Program-made: the position numbers and the translations under genes
IMG/VR virus record: IMGVR_UViG_3300020418_000036
Span: 1 to 27,350 of that record
DNA: 27,350 nucleotides
DNA from: a virus
Reading direction: 5' to 3' (one strand)
Shown here: one piece after another, positions 20,951 through 27,350 of the stretch
Layout: every line of letters begins with the position of its first letter
Position numbering within the stretch: position 1 is the stretch's first letter
The notes under the pieces: model-generated
Told to the model about the DNA's origin: nothing
Databases searched by the model: none
Seen by the model: the letters and a program-made list of their open reading frames with translations, nothing else

Positions 20951-22536
20951 TGCTGGCACGTACTAGATATGATCGATTGACACATGGTCGTACCGAGTTC
21001 CTTGACACCGCAGTCGATTGTAGTGAGTTAACGTTGCCTTATCTTATAAGAGATGATTTAGATGGACCATATCACAAAAGGTTAATAACACCTTGGCAAA
21101 GCATTGGAGCTAAAGCAGTTGTTAACCTTAGTGCTAAACTTGGTCTAGCTCTCTTACCACCCCAAACTACATTTTTTAAGTTACAAATTAGAGATGATAA
21201 ACTTGGTGTAGATTTACCAGCAGAAGTTAGAAGTGAACTAGACCTATCTTTTTCTAAAATGGAAAGGATGGTTATGGATTACATCAATGCTTCTACTGAT
21301 AGAGTCGTTGTAAACCAAGCATTAAAACATTTAATTGTTTCTGGAAATGCATTAATATTTATGGGCAAAGATGGTCTAAAGCACTATCCCCTTAACCGTT
21401 TCGTAGTTAATAGAGATGGAAACGGGAACGTGCTAGAGATTGTCACAAAGGAACTTATATCACGTCAGGTTCTTGACATAGACTTAGAAGAACCAATAGT
21501 CGAGCCTAACTCAGGCATAGATGAGACAAAGTCTGATGAAGATGATGTAGAAGTATTTACCTATGTGCGTTTAGAAAACGGACGTTGGGTATGGCATCAA
21601 GAAGCGTTTGATAAAATAATAGCTGGCAGCAGAAGTAGTGCACCAAAAAATGCAAACCCCTGGCTTGTTCTTAGATTCAATACCGTTGACGGTGAGGACT
21701 ATGGACGTGGCAGAGTAGAAGAGTTTCTTGGTGATTTTAAATCTTTAGAAGGTTTATCTCAAGCACTAACGGAAGGCAGCTCGGCGGCTGCGAAGGTAAT
21801 TTTTCTAGTCAGTCCCTCTTCAACTACGAAGCCAAAAACCCTTGCAGAAGCTGGAAATGGAGCCATAGTTCAGGGAAGGGCGGAAGATGTACAAGTCGTT
21901 CAAGTTGGAAAGACCGCAGACTTCAGAACAGCATCTGAAATGATTTCTAATTTAGAAAGAAGAATTAACGAAGCATTTCTCGTTTTACAAATTAGACAAA
22001 GTGAAAGAACTACCGCAGAAGAGGTACGTCTTACACAGTTAGAATTAGAGAAACAGCTTGGCGGACTCTTTAGTTTGTTAACGGTTGAGTTTCTCATACC
22101 TTACCTCAACAGAACTCTACACATACTTCAAAGAAATAACGAAATACCTAAGATACCTAAAGATTTAGTTAGACCACAAATTGTAGCTGGTGTTAACGCA
22201 TTAGGTAGAGGACAAGACAGAGAAAGCTTAACTCAGTTTGTACAAGTGTTAGCCCAAACTATGGGACCTGAAGCACTTATGAAATTTATTGAGCCAAGTG
22301 AATATATCAAACGTCTTGCAGCTGCACAAGGTATAGACGTATTAAATCTTGTTAAGACACAACAGAAGTTACAACAAGAAATGCAGCAACAACAACAGAT
22401 GATGCAAGCTAAAGAAATGACCAAACAGGCTGGGCAGATTCTTGGCACACCTATGATGGACCCAAGTAAGAACCCTGCAATGATGGAAGGAATGGCTGAA
22501 GCAGAACCTGAAATGGAAACACCACCAGAAGAATAA
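20947..22536 (+). CDS. Portal (head-tail connector) protein, T7 gp8-like
   Basis: A 529-residue portal protein, close to T7 gp8 (536). It forms the dodecameric ring through which DNA enters and leaves the capsid. The N-terminal part has ELTLPYLIRDDLDGPYHKRL then TPWQSIGAKAVVNLSAKL and LPPQTTFFKL, typical of podoviral portals. The central part includes DYGRGRVEEFLGDFKSLEGL and a helical segment with RINEAFLVLQIRQSERTTAEE. The C-terminal tail is Gln/Met-rich (QQQQQMMQAKE) and acidic. Its start overlaps the upstream TGA. Confidence 0.96.
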   Translation: MMLARTRYDRLTHGRTEFLDTAVDCSELTLPYLIRDDLDGPYHKRLITPWQSIGAKAVVNLSAKLGLALLPPQTTFFKLQIRDDKLGVDLPAEVRSELDLSFSKMERMVMDYINASTDRVVVNQALKHLIVSGNALIFMGKDGLKHYPLNRFVVNRDGNGNVLEIVTKELISRQVLDIDLEEPIVEPNSGIDETKSDEDDVEVFTYVRLENGRWVWHQEAFDKIIAGSRSSAPKNANPWLVLRFNTVDGEDYGRGRVEEFLGDFKSLEGLSQALTEGSSAAAKVIFLVSPSSTTKPKTLAEAGNGAIVQGRAEDVQVVQVGKTADFRTASEMISNLERRINEAFLVLQIRQSERTTAEEVRLTQLELEKQLGGLFSLLTVEFLIPYLNRTLHILQRNNEIPKIPKDLVRPQIVAGVNALGRGQDRESLTQFVQVLAQTMGPEALMKFIEPSEYIKRLAAAQGIDVLNLVKTQQKLQQEMQQQQQMMQAKEMTKQAGQILGTPMMDPSKNPAMMEGMAEAEPEMETPPEE

Positions 22537-22537
22537 A

Positions 22538-23395
22538 ATGGCAGAAACTTTAACAGTAAACGATACCCCTGAAGCTGAAGGTCTAAGTGCTGAAGAGCAA
22601 GACTCCCTGCAAGTTGGGGAACAAATGGCTGAACAGCAAGGTGAATTACTTGCTGGTAAATATAAAAATGCTGAAGATTTAGAAAGAGCATACGTAGAAC
22701 TACAGAAAAAATTAGGAGACAAAGATGCCTTATCACAAGAAAGGGAAGGGGAGCAAGAAACCCAAGAAGTAGAAGAACCTACTGAAACACAGATGTATCA
22801 TGATGACGGTAACGTTAATTATGAGTCTGTAAAAGAACACTATGGTGAAACTCTTAGTAGTTTATTTCAACAAAAAGGTGTAGATCCTTACAGTATTGCT
22901 GAACATTTTTATAAAAATAATGGTCAGATAACACCTGAAATGCACAACCAATTAACTGGAGCTGGTATAGCAAAAGAAGCAGTAGATGCATATTTAGCTG
23001 GACGAGCAAAAGATATGGGTATGAATTCTGCCATACAGCAAACTGATATAAATGCTATTTATAATTCAGTTGGCGGAGAACAGCAGTATAAAACTCTTAT
23101 GAATTGGGCAAGTCAAAACTTATCAGAAGATTCTATAAAGTCATTTGATAATCTTGTAAATACTGGAGATCCTGGTTCTATACAACTAGCAGTAGATGGT
23201 TTACTATCTAAATATCAAAATGAAAATGGATATGAAGGAAGAATGTTAACAGGCAAACCATCTAAGCAAAGTTCAGATGTATTTAGAAGCCAAGCACAAC
23301 TTGTAGAAGCTATGAGTGACCCACGCTATGATAGAGATCCAGCATATAGACAGGATGTCATAGCTAAATTAGATAGATCAGATTTGAAATTTTAA
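22538..23395 (+). CDS. Capsid scaffolding protein (T7 gp9-like)
   Basis: A 285-residue acidic protein directly after the portal and before the capsid gene. The N-terminal third is Glu/Gln-rich and probably disordered, with LLAGKYKNAEDLERAYVELQ, a segment typical of phage scaffolds. The middle is acidic (QEVEEPTETQ) and the C-terminal half helical (ITPEMHNQLTGAGIAKEAVD). The end is basic (YRQDVIAKLDRSDLKF), where scaffolds contact the coat protein. Length and synteny match T7 gp9 (about 307). Confidence 0.92.
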   Translation: MAETLTVNDTPEAEGLSAEEQDSLQVGEQMAEQQGELLAGKYKNAEDLERAYVELQKKLGDKDALSQEREGEQETQEVEEPTETQMYHDDGNVNYESVKEHYGETLSSLFQQKGVDPYSIAEHFYKNNGQITPEMHNQLTGAGIAKEAVDAYLAGRAKDMGMNSAIQQTDINAIYNSVGGEQQYKTLMNWASQNLSEDSIKSFDNLVNTGDPGSIQLAVDGLLSKYQNENGYEGRMLTGKPSKQSSDVFRSQAQLVEAMSDPRYDRDPAYRQDVIAKLDRSDLKF

Positions 23396-23397
23396 TC

Positions 23398-23535
23398 ATG
23401 GCATACAAAAAAGTATTAAAAAAAATTAAAAAGTACATGACAAAAAAGGAGAACGTGTCTCCAACATCTAAGTACATAAGAGCTGTAGATAAAAGAAACA
23501 AAGCAATTCAAGATGCATTTAACGGGAACTTTTAA
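23398..23535 (+). CDS. Small basic protein of unknown function
   Basis: A 45-residue, very Lys-rich protein from ATG 23398: MAYKKVLKKIKKYMTKKENV then SPTSKYIRAVDKRNKAIQDA. It begins the run of tiny genes between scaffold and capsid. Its start lies 2 nt after the scaffold stop and the next start 2 nt after its own. Virion or DNA-associated roles are possible; no family is recognised. Confidence 0.6.
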   Translation: MAYKKVLKKIKKYMTKKENVSPTSKYIRAVDKRNKAIQDAFNGNF

Positions 23536-23537
23536 TC

Positions 23538-23747
23538 ATGTATTTCGATAACATGTTTGACAATAGGCAACCTCCTAGAGCAACACCTCTTAGAGAACCA
23601 CCAGCACCAAAAAGACCAAAAGCACAAAAAACACCTCAAAAAAAAGCACCAAAAAAAACTGGCACTAAGTGTCCATCTGGTTTTTATTTTGATAAGAAAA
23701 AAGGAAGGTGTGTACAGGCTGGTGTTGGTCCAGAATTTAAACCATGA
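23538..23747 (+). CDS. Small Pro/Lys-rich protein with CPSGFYFD motif
   Basis: A 69-residue protein from ATG 23538. The first 42 residues are Pro/Lys-rich and disordered (PPAPKRPKAQKTPQKKAPKK). The end holds a compact Cys-Cys motif, CPSGFYFDKKKGRCVQAG, which looks like a tiny disulphide- or metal-stabilised domain. The stop overlaps the hli start (ATGA). Confidence 0.6.
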   Translation: MYFDNMFDNRQPPRATPLREPPAPKRPKAQKTPQKKAPKKTGTKCPSGFYFDKKKGRCVQAGVGPEFKP

Positions 23748-23941
23748 AGCCTCAAGACTTAGAAAAATTATTAAACAATTATCCCTACGAACCGCCGATA
23801 AGAATTATGACCCATCATAACCACGAAAACGATAGATGGCATGTAGCTGAAGAAACAAATGGTCGCCTTGCAATGATAGGCATCATAGCTGCATTAGGTG
23901 CTTATGCACTAACAGGACAAATTATTCCAGGTATATTCTAA
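23744..23941 (+). CDS. hli: High-light-inducible protein (Hli, CAB-like)
   Basis: A 65-residue one-helix thylakoid protein. The C-terminal part is the diagnostic motif: DRWHVAEETNGRLAMIGIIA, then LGAYALTGQIIPGIF. The conserved Glu-x-x-Asn-Gly-Arg and the Gly-x-x-x-Gly-type helix are chlorophyll-binding features of the light-harvesting superfamily. In cyanophages Hli proteins are thought to protect the host photosystem during infection. This is the strongest evidence that the host is a cyanobacterium. It lies between scaffold and capsid genes, the usual place in related podoviruses, where psbA is often also found; psbA is not in this window. Confidence 0.93.
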   Translation: MKPQDLEKLLNNYPYEPPIRIMTHHNHENDRWHVAEETNGRLAMIGIIAALGAYALTGQIIPGIF

Positions 23942-24091
23942 ATGCCATATTCTAAATACTCTGCAAAACAAAAAGGTTTGGCATCTTTAGCTGGTAATAG
24001 AAAGAAGATTGGTGCAGACGATCTAGCAAAACTTAGAGCAATGAAGTCAAATGCCAAAAAAAAACGTAAGCCTAAAAATAGGAAAGCATAA
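23942..24091 (+). CDS. Small basic marine-phage protein of unknown function
   Basis: A 49-residue protein from ATG 23942 immediately after the hli stop. It reads MPYSKYSAKQKGLASLAGNR then KKIGADDLAKLRAMKSNAKK. The SxKQKxLAxLAxxRxKIxxxDxxxLR pattern recurs, from memory, in many marine phages without a known role. The 3' end overlaps the next gene by 41 nt. Confidence 0.65.
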   Translation: MPYSKYSAKQKGLASLAGNRKKIGADDLAKLRAMKSNAKKKRKPKNRKA

Positions 24092-24293
24092 AAGTAGAAC
24101 TGGCGGACTTACAAAAGCTGGTAGAGAAAAATACAACAGAGAAACTGGCAGTAATTTAAAAGCACCCCAGCCAGGAGGTGGACCTAGAAAGAGATCATTT
24201 TGTGCTCGCATGAAAGGTGTAAAAGGTCCTATGAAAAAACCAAACGGCAAGCCTACACGTAAGGCTTTAGCCCTTCGCAAATGGAAATGTTAA
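24051..24293 (+). CDS. DUF6321-like small basic protein
   Basis: An 80-residue protein from ATG 24051. The core TGGLTKAGREKYNRETGSNL followed by RKRSFCARMKGVKGPMKKPN and RKALALRKWKC is the conserved pattern of a phage family annotated as DUF6321. It is very basic with single conserved Cys residues near SFCARM and the C-terminus. A nucleic-acid-binding or virion role is likely but unproven. Confidence 0.75.
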   Translation: MPKKNVSLKIGKHKSRTGGLTKAGREKYNRETGSNLKAPQPGGGPRKRSFCARMKGVKGPMKKPNGKPTRKALALRKWKC

Positions 24294-24362
24294 ATGGCAC
24301 ACAAAGGTAAAGGCTCCTGTAAAGGAGGCATGAAAAAAGGAGGAAAAAAAAATGCCCGCTAA
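24294..24362 (+). CDS. Possible 22-residue Lys/Gly peptide
   Basis: A tiny frame from ATG 24294, directly after the previous stop, to TAA 24362: MAHKGKGSCKGGMKKGGKKN. It overlaps the next start by 11 nt and contains that gene's Shine-Dalgarno (GGAGG), so it may serve mainly as a coupling leader. Coding is uncertain. Confidence 0.45.
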   Translation: MAHKGKGSCKGGMKKGGKKNAR

Positions 24363-24522
24363 ACGTGGACTCTATGCAAACATACATGCAAAGAGAAAAA
24401 GAATAGCTGCTGGGTCAGGTGAAAAAATGAGAAAGCCTGGAACTGCGGGGGCACCTACTGCTGCTAATTTTAGAAGAGCAGCTAAAACTGCTAAAGGTGC
24501 AAAGAAAAAAACTAAGAAGTAA
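24352..24522 (+). CDS. Small basic phage protein of unknown function
   Basis: A 56-residue protein from ATG 24352 with a strong GGAGG upstream. It reads MPAKRGLYANIHAKRKRIAA then GSGEKMRKPGTAGAPTAANF. The YANIxAKRKRIAAGSGEKMRKPG pattern recurs, from memory, in many marine phages. It is basic and Ala/Lys-rich, and likely a virion- or DNA-associated protein. The function is unknown. Confidence 0.7.
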   Translation: MPAKRGLYANIHAKRKRIAAGSGEKMRKPGTAGAPTAANFRRAAKTAKGAKKKTKK

Positions 24523-24527
24523 TCCTT

Positions 24528-24665
24528 ATGTCTAATACAAAACCTACACCAGAACATGATTTTGAAGTTGCTAAACTACAAAAGCAAGTAGAGGATATAT
24601 TAGAAAAATATAGACAAGAAAAGATTCCTGTGTATAAAGAACCAGAAGGTGATCCATCATTTTAA
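24528..24665 (+). CDS. Small acidic helical protein of unknown function
   Basis: A 45-residue protein from ATG 24528, five nt after the previous stop: MSNTKPTPEHDFEVAKLQKQ then VEDILEKYRQEKIPVYKEPE. Unlike its neighbours it is acidic and contains a helical, possibly coiled-coil centre. No family is recognised. Confidence 0.55.
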   Translation: MSNTKPTPEHDFEVAKLQKQVEDILEKYRQEKIPVYKEPEGDPSF

Positions 24666-24667
24666 AA

Positions 24668-24793
24668 ATGGCTGAAAGTACAAGACACTGGAAATCTGAA
24701 ACTACAGGTAGAAAAAATATACCAATAGTTGCAGAAAAACCAGTTAAAAAAAAGCGTGACGAAAAAGGACGCTATATTAAAAAAGAAAAATAA
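24668..24793 (+). CDS. Small basic protein of unknown function
   Basis: A 41-residue protein from ATG 24668, two nt after the previous stop: MAESTRHWKSETTGRKNIPI then VAEKPVKKKRDEKGRYIKKE. It is mostly basic and probably disordered. The regular 0-6 nt spacing in this run supports coding. Confidence 0.5.
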   Translation: MAESTRHWKSETTGRKNIPIVAEKPVKKKRDEKGRYIKKEK

Positions 24794-24876
24794 ATGCCAC
24801 GTCCGTTCATCCTGTTATAGGACGCATGAAACCTAGACATGGAACGGGGTCTAGGTATATGGGAGATTACTCATGA
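24794..24876 (+). pseudogene. Tiny gene apparently broken by a one-base loss near its start
   Basis: ATG 24794 follows the previous stop directly, like the other genes in the run, but its frame ends after eight codons (MPRPFILL). The neighbouring frame reads ATSVHPVIGRMKPRHGTGSR then YMGDYS and ends in a TGA overlapping the next ATG (ATGA at 24873). It has no ATG of its own upstream of 24826. Adding one G after the ATG (ATGGCC instead of ATGCC) would restore MATSVHPVIGR. Either a frameshift or sequencing error, or a shorter protein from ATG 24826. An 8-bp inverted repeat (24831-24838 / 24849-24856) lies inside. Confidence 0.45.
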
Positions 24877-24926
24877 CAGTAACTTACGTATATCGTGGCG
24901 TTGCTTACACTAAAATAGTTAAGTAA
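24873..24926 (+). CDS. Possible DUF4278-like mini-protein
   Basis: A 17-residue frame from ATG 24873 with GGGAG upstream: MTVTYVYRGVAYTKIVK. The T(x)YRGVxY core resembles the start of DUF4278 proteins of cyanobacteria and cyanophages. It is the last frame before the structured leader of the capsid gene. Very short, so coding is tentative. Confidence 0.45.
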   Translation: MTVTYVYRGVAYTKIVK

Positions 24927-25106
24927 CAACAAAGAAAGAGAGCACCTCAGAGTCGGACTCTCTTTCAGTTTGGCTTTTGACCCTTACGAGGATACTCACT
25001 AGCCGTCATGACGGTGGGATAGACCACGCAACAAATGAGTCGCATAAGACTCACAACTTTTCACATGTGAAGACGATTATTTATACCTTAGATTTTATAA
25101 CTTAAA
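24927..25106 (+). promoter_or_regulatory. Structured leader upstream of capsid gene
   Basis: A 180-nt gap with four inverted repeats in a row: GAAAGAGAG/CTCTCTTTC (24934-24966, 15-nt loop, terminator-like), the perfect palindrome CCGTCATGACGG (25003-25014), TGAGTC/GACTCA (25036-25053), and the palindrome TTCACATGTGAA (25060-25071). An AT-rich stretch (TTTATACCTTAGATTTTATA) follows up to ATG 25107. It probably ends the accessory transcript and carries the capsid promoter and a stabilising 5' leader. No phage promoter consensus could be verified. Confidence 0.55.
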
Positions 25107-26234
25107 ATGGCTAATGCTAATCAAGTTGCTTTAGGTAGATCGAATCTATCTACAGGCACAGGGTATGGTGGTGCTACCGATAAGTACGCCCTTTACCTTA
25201 AATTGTTTAGTGGAGAAATGTTTAAAGGTTTCCAGCATGAAACAATTGCTAGAGATCTTGTAACAAAAAGAACACTAAGAAACGGCAAATCTCTACAGTT
25301 CGTCTACACAGGACGCATGAGCAGTTCCTTCCACACACCAGGTACTCCCATACTTGGAAACAGTGACAAGGCACCTCCAGTGGCAGAGAAGACCATCGTA
25401 ATGGATGATCTACTAATCAGCTCTGCATTTGTTTATGACTTAGATGAAACTCTTGCTCACTACGAATTAAGAGGAGAAATTTCCAAGAAGATTGGATATG
25501 CTCTTGCTGAAAAATATGACAGACTTATCTTCCGTTCTATAACACGTGGAGCTAGATCTGCATCTCCAGTATCTGCAACAAGTTTTGTAGAGCCTGGCGG
25601 AACACAAATCAGAGTTGGATCTACAACAAACGATTCTGATGCTTATAACGCTACAAACCTAGTAAACGCATTTTATGATGCTGCTGCTGCTCTTGACGAA
25701 AAAGGAGTGAGTACTGACGGACGCTGTGCGGTATTGAACCCAAGACAATATTATTCCCTCATCCAAAATGTAGGGTCTAACGGACTTGTTAACAGAGATG
25801 TACAGGGTGATGCATTACAAGGTGGTACAGGCGTTATAGAAATCGCTGGTATCCACATCTACAAGTCAATGAATATTCCTTTCCTTGGCAAGTATGGTGT
25901 TGCTTACGGCGGTACAACAGGTGAGACTTCTCCTGGAAATCTTGGTTCTTTCATTGGACCTACACCTGAAAATGCTAACGCTACTGGTGGAGTTAACAAC
26001 GACTACGGTACTAACGCTGAGTTAGGTGCTAAGTCTTGTGGACTTATCTTCCAAAAGGAAGCTGCTGGTGTTGTTGAAGCAATCGGACCACAAGTTCAAG
26101 TAACAAACGGTGACGTTTCTGTAATCTACCAGGGCGATGTGATCTTAGGTCGCATGGCTATGGGTGCAGACTACTTAAACCCAGCTGCTGCTGTTGAACT
26201 ATATGTTGGAACATCTGCTCCTTCTGCATTCTAA
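25107..26234 (+). CDS. Major capsid protein (T7 gp10-like)
   Basis: A 375-residue HK97-fold capsid protein, close to T7 gp10A (345) and podoviral homologues. It begins MANANQVALGRSNLSTGTGY, followed by the N-arm and spine-helix region (YALYLKLFSGEMFKGFQHET). IARDLVTKRTLRNGKSLQFV, then YTGRMSSSFHTPG and a DDLLISSAFVYDLDE segment, is characteristic of T7-like coat proteins. The A-domain and C-terminal part (QVTNGDVSVIYQGDVILGRM) are regular. The gene is flanked by a structured leader and a strong terminator, as expected for the most highly expressed gene. Confidence 0.97.
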   Translation: MANANQVALGRSNLSTGTGYGGATDKYALYLKLFSGEMFKGFQHETIARDLVTKRTLRNGKSLQFVYTGRMSSSFHTPGTPILGNSDKAPPVAEKTIVMDDLLISSAFVYDLDETLAHYELRGEISKKIGYALAEKYDRLIFRSITRGARSASPVSATSFVEPGGTQIRVGSTTNDSDAYNATNLVNAFYDAAAALDEKGVSTDGRCAVLNPRQYYSLIQNVGSNGLVNRDVQGDALQGGTGVIEIAGIHIYKSMNIPFLGKYGVAYGGTTGETSPGNLGSFIGPTPENANATGGVNNDYGTNAELGAKSCGLIFQKEAAGVVEAIGPQVQVTNGDVSVIYQGDVILGRMAMGADYLNPAAAVELYVGTSAPSAF

Positions 26235-26249
26235 TTTATACATTTATAC

Positions 26250-26272
26250 GGGAGCTTCGGCTCCCCTTTTTT
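26250..26272 (+). terminator. Strong intrinsic terminator after capsid gene
   Basis: GGGAGC / GCTCCC stem with a stable TTCG tetraloop, followed by CC and a T-run (26267-26272). It lies 16 nt after the capsid stop and, as with T7 T-phi downstream of gene 10, would limit read-through into the tail genes. Confidence 0.9.
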
Positions 26273-26278
26273 ATATAT

Positions 26279-26941
26279 ATGACAACTCCCACAACAATAG
26301 ATACCGAGACAGAACTCTCCGCTGTAAATACAATACTGGGAGCTATCGGTCAATCTCCAGTAACAACATTAGGTACAGTAACTACAAACGTAACTAATAC
26401 AGCTTCAGAAGTTGCAAACACTTTTGAGAATCCAGAAATAGCACTTATATTTCAGATATTAAAAGAGTGTAATAGTGACATACAAAATGAAGGGTGGTCT
26501 TTTAACAGAGAAAATCATGTTAAGTTTAGTCCAGATGCAACAACAAAACATATTGTTATACCTACAAATGTACTGAGATTAGATTCAGAAAATCCTGAAG
26601 ATAGAACTATAGATCCAGTTAGAAGACAAGGAAAACTATATGACAAAGTAAATCATACATATGAATTTGACGATGACATTTTACTAAATGTTGTTTATCT
26701 TTTTGAGTATGAAGATTTACCTTCTGTGTTTAAGAGATACATAACATATAAGGCAGCTGGTAGAGCAGCTACACAAATGATTACAAATGCACAGCTTGTA
26801 CAACTAATAGCTACACAAGAACAAATGGCTAGAGCTGCATGTATGGAATATGAGTGTAATCAAGGTGATTATAATATGTTAGGTTTTGGACATAACACAC
26901 ATTATTCAACATACAAACCATTTAAAGCATTGCAGAGATAA
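26279..26941 (+). CDS. Tail tubular protein A (T7 gp11-like)
   Basis: A 220-residue adaptor between portal and nozzle; T7 gp11 has 196 residues. The start has the family pattern ELSAVNTILGAIGQSPVTTL, followed by NPEIALIFQILKECNSDIQN and EGWSFNREN, in which Glu-Gly-Trp-x-Phe-Asn is typical. The end is helical (YKAAGRAATQMITNAQLVQL). ATG 26279 lies just after the capsid terminator, without an obvious Shine-Dalgarno. The stop overlaps the next start (TAATG). Confidence 0.95.
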   Translation: MTTPTTIDTETELSAVNTILGAIGQSPVTTLGTVTTNVTNTASEVANTFENPEIALIFQILKECNSDIQNEGWSFNRENHVKFSPDATTKHIVIPTNVLRLDSENPEDRTIDPVRRQGKLYDKVNHTYEFDDDILLNVVYLFEYEDLPSVFKRYITYKAAGRAATQMITNAQLVQLIATQEQMARAACMEYECNQGDYNMLGFGHNTHYSTYKPFKALQR

Positions 26942-27350
26942 TGTCTACAGTTACACAACAAATACCTAACTATATTTTAGGAATATCAGAACAGCCAGAT
27001 GAATTAAAACTACCAGGACAAGTTAAAGATTTAGTAAATGCTATACCTGATGTAACTTTAGGTTGTATAAAAAGACCTGGCAGTAAATTAATAAAAAAAA
27101 TTACACCAAACAGTGGTACATTAAGTTGGTTTCACATTTATACAGATGAAGATAATCAGTATATAGGTTGTGTGAATACATCTGGTGATGTGCAAATATG
27201 GAGGACAAGAGATGGTTTTTCATATCATGACAATAATGGCCAAGGAACTAATTTAATTATATACAAAGATAATGATGCCAATGGGTTACCTAATGTAAGT
27301 AACAATACACAAACATATTTATCTGGTTGGACAGAATCAACTGATATACA
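26941..27350 (+). CDS. Tail tubular protein B (T7 gp12-like), 3' end outside window
   Basis: The first 136 residues of the nozzle protein; T7 gp12 has 794. It starts MSTVTQQIPNYILGISEQPD, then LKLPGQVKDLVNAIPDVTLG and KRPGSKLIKKI. The pattern of ISQQPD, Pro-Gly-Gln, Asn and a KRPG motif is diagnostic for this family. The following beta-rich part (WFHIYTDEDNQYIGCVNTSG) is its propeller-like body. The frame is open to the end of the window. Confidence 0.95.
   Translation, partial: MSTVTQQIPNYILGISEQPDELKLPGQVKDLVNAIPDVTLGCIKRPGSKLIKKITPNSGTLSWFHIYTDEDNQYIGCVNTSGDVQIWRTRDGFSYHDNNGQGTNLIIYKDNDANGLPNVSNNTQTYLSGWTESTDI

Noticed and set aside
22233-22736. 167-residue frame on - strand within portal and scaffold genes
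   Set aside because: It lies opposite two certain genes, and its Cys/Ser/Leu-rich composition is what the antisense of Glu/Gln/Ala codons gives.

Overview
The window is part of the genome of a T7-like podovirus that infects marine picocyanobacteria (Prochlorococcus or Synechococcus). The core is in T7 order: tyrosine integrase, single-subunit RNA polymerase, SSB, endonuclease I, primase-helicase, DNA polymerase, 5'-3' exonuclease, portal, scaffold, capsid, tail tubular proteins A and B. All genes are on the + strand. The cyanobacterial host is shown by a high-light-inducible (Hli) protein gene at 23744-23941. The two-gene ribonucleotide reductase and the integrase are also typical of cyanopodoviruses. 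The DNA is AT-rich and tightly packed, with many ATGA/TAATG overlaps that suggest translational coupling.

Layout. 2-1500: two related tail-fibre-like genes around a chaperone-like gene. 1497-2998: lysis or late accessory genes, namely two small membrane proteins (one holin-like) and two secreted proteins. 3090-5616: packaging genes (putative small terminase, a basic protein, an HNH nuclease, the large terminase). 5617-6436: terminator-like hairpins, one small gene and a structured non-coding stretch that probably holds or adjoins the physical genome ends. Late (right-end) and early (left-end) genes meet here, so the sequence is a circular or concatemeric representation. 6437-9327: small early genes, a cysteine-rich DUF7227-like protein, a tRNA T-arm-like site (candidate attP), an operator-like palindromic repeat and a tandem CAAGGACG array. 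9368-13206: integrase, RNA polymerase, SSB. 13206-18040: DNA metabolism, with the DNA polymerase split into exonuclease and polymerase genes. 18009-20452: a DUF3310 gene and class I RNR alpha and beta. 20421-27350: virion genes, with about ten tiny genes including hli between scaffold and capsid. psbA, which often sits near hli in related phages, is absent here.

How it works together. The host polymerase would transcribe the early genes and the phage RNA polymerase the rest. The replication genes form a T7-like replisome fed by a phage RNR. Structural and packaging genes follow. The integrase and candidate att site suggest a capacity for integration.

Points of most interest: the split DNA polymerase; an RNR beta subunit with Leu where the radical Tyr should be; an apparent AUA start codon behind a perfect Shine-Dalgarno; the repeat and palindrome structures between late and early genes; strong GGCGG/CCGCC enrichment in the early region; and a tiny gene apparently broken by one missing base.
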